Of a stretch of DNA of 51,555 nt, positions 51,483 through 51,555 are shown piece by piece (the first letter of the stretch is position 1; the number at the start of each line of letters is the position of its first letter). Made by a program: the position numbers and the translations under genes. A model generated the notes under the pieces. The model did not search any database, was not told the origin of the DNA, and saw nothing but the letters and a program-made list of their open reading frames with translations. Origin of the DNA: Gemmatimonadota bacterium (GTDB lineage Bacteria > Gemmatimonadota > Gemmatimonadetes > Longimicrobiales > Gaopeijiaceae). The DNA lies in contig JAQBXY010000025.1 in assembly GCA_027623325.1 (NCBI GenBank), positions 1-51,555 of the forward strand, written 5' to 3'.

Positions 51483-51555
<73 letters not shown>

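Overview
The window is a GC-rich, gene-dense bacterial segment that opens inside a 23S rRNA gene and closes at the last base of a tRNA-Arg. It encodes a diderm (outer-membrane) bacterium: BamA, a Skp/OmpH-type chaperone, nearly the whole lipid A pathway, a PorV/PorQ-like protein, Lol lipoprotein transport and many lipoproteins. The same segment also carries bacillithiol synthesis (BshC), an McsA-McsB-ClpC arginine-phosphorylation/proteolysis module usually taught as a Firmicutes system, and an LpxC-FabZ fusion. High GC with this combination best fits Gemmatimonadota or a near relative. That assignment is inference from gene content; no phylogeny was run.

Layout. 1-1173: 3' part of 23S rRNA, 5S rRNA and the operon terminator. 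1190-2317 (minus): a class V aminotransferase. 2534-9342 (plus): era, a PorV-like protein, a secreted/membrane hypothetical, RNase R, a degenerate receiver-GGDDF protein and a zinc-ribbon protein, closed by a terminator. 9445-14065: prfB (with the classical +1 programmed frameshift), lysS, a LolC/E permease and LolD. 14109-28128: mcsA, mcsB, clpC, bamA, skp-like, lpxD, lpxC-fabZ, lpxA, a 44-aa membrane ORF, lpxB, an LpxJ-like DUF374 acyltransferase, lpxK and rlmH, an envelope-building superoperon with many 4-nt start/stop overlaps. 28130-35084: bshC, a small membrane coiled-coil protein, murJ, uvrC and a TPR lipoprotein with a terminator.

35121-41848 is the most accessory part: tRNA-Gly(CCC), a convergent two-gene unit (pentapeptide-repeat membrane protein plus Cys-phosphatase-like protein), four unrecognised exported proteins or lipoproteins, and an M23/SH3 lipoprotein. 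42075-48772 returns to conserved genes: PDZ-radical SAM-DUF512 protein, der, plsY, gpsA, a MerR regulator, surE, pcm and a YqaA/DedA-like protein. 48885-51555 holds a hypothetical protein, a frameshifted mtgA on the minus strand, a YceI-like exported protein and tRNA-Arg(CCT).

Functionally, most of the window builds and maintains the envelope: lipid A (LpxD, C, A, B, J, K), outer-membrane protein assembly (BamA, Skp), lipoprotein release (Lol), peptidoglycan (MurJ, M23, MtgA) and phospholipid (PlsY, GpsA). These are interleaved with ribosome and translation factors (Era, Der, RlmH, RNase R, RF2, LysRS) and protein-damage control (McsA/B-ClpC, Pcm). No CRISPR array, insertion sequence or phage gene was found. 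The items most worth follow-up are the McsAB-ClpC/envelope linkage, the LpxJ-like gene inside the lipid A operon, the DUF512-der-plsY-gpsA cluster, the unannotated 44-aa membrane ORF, the mtgA frameshift, and the unknown lipoprotein cluster.
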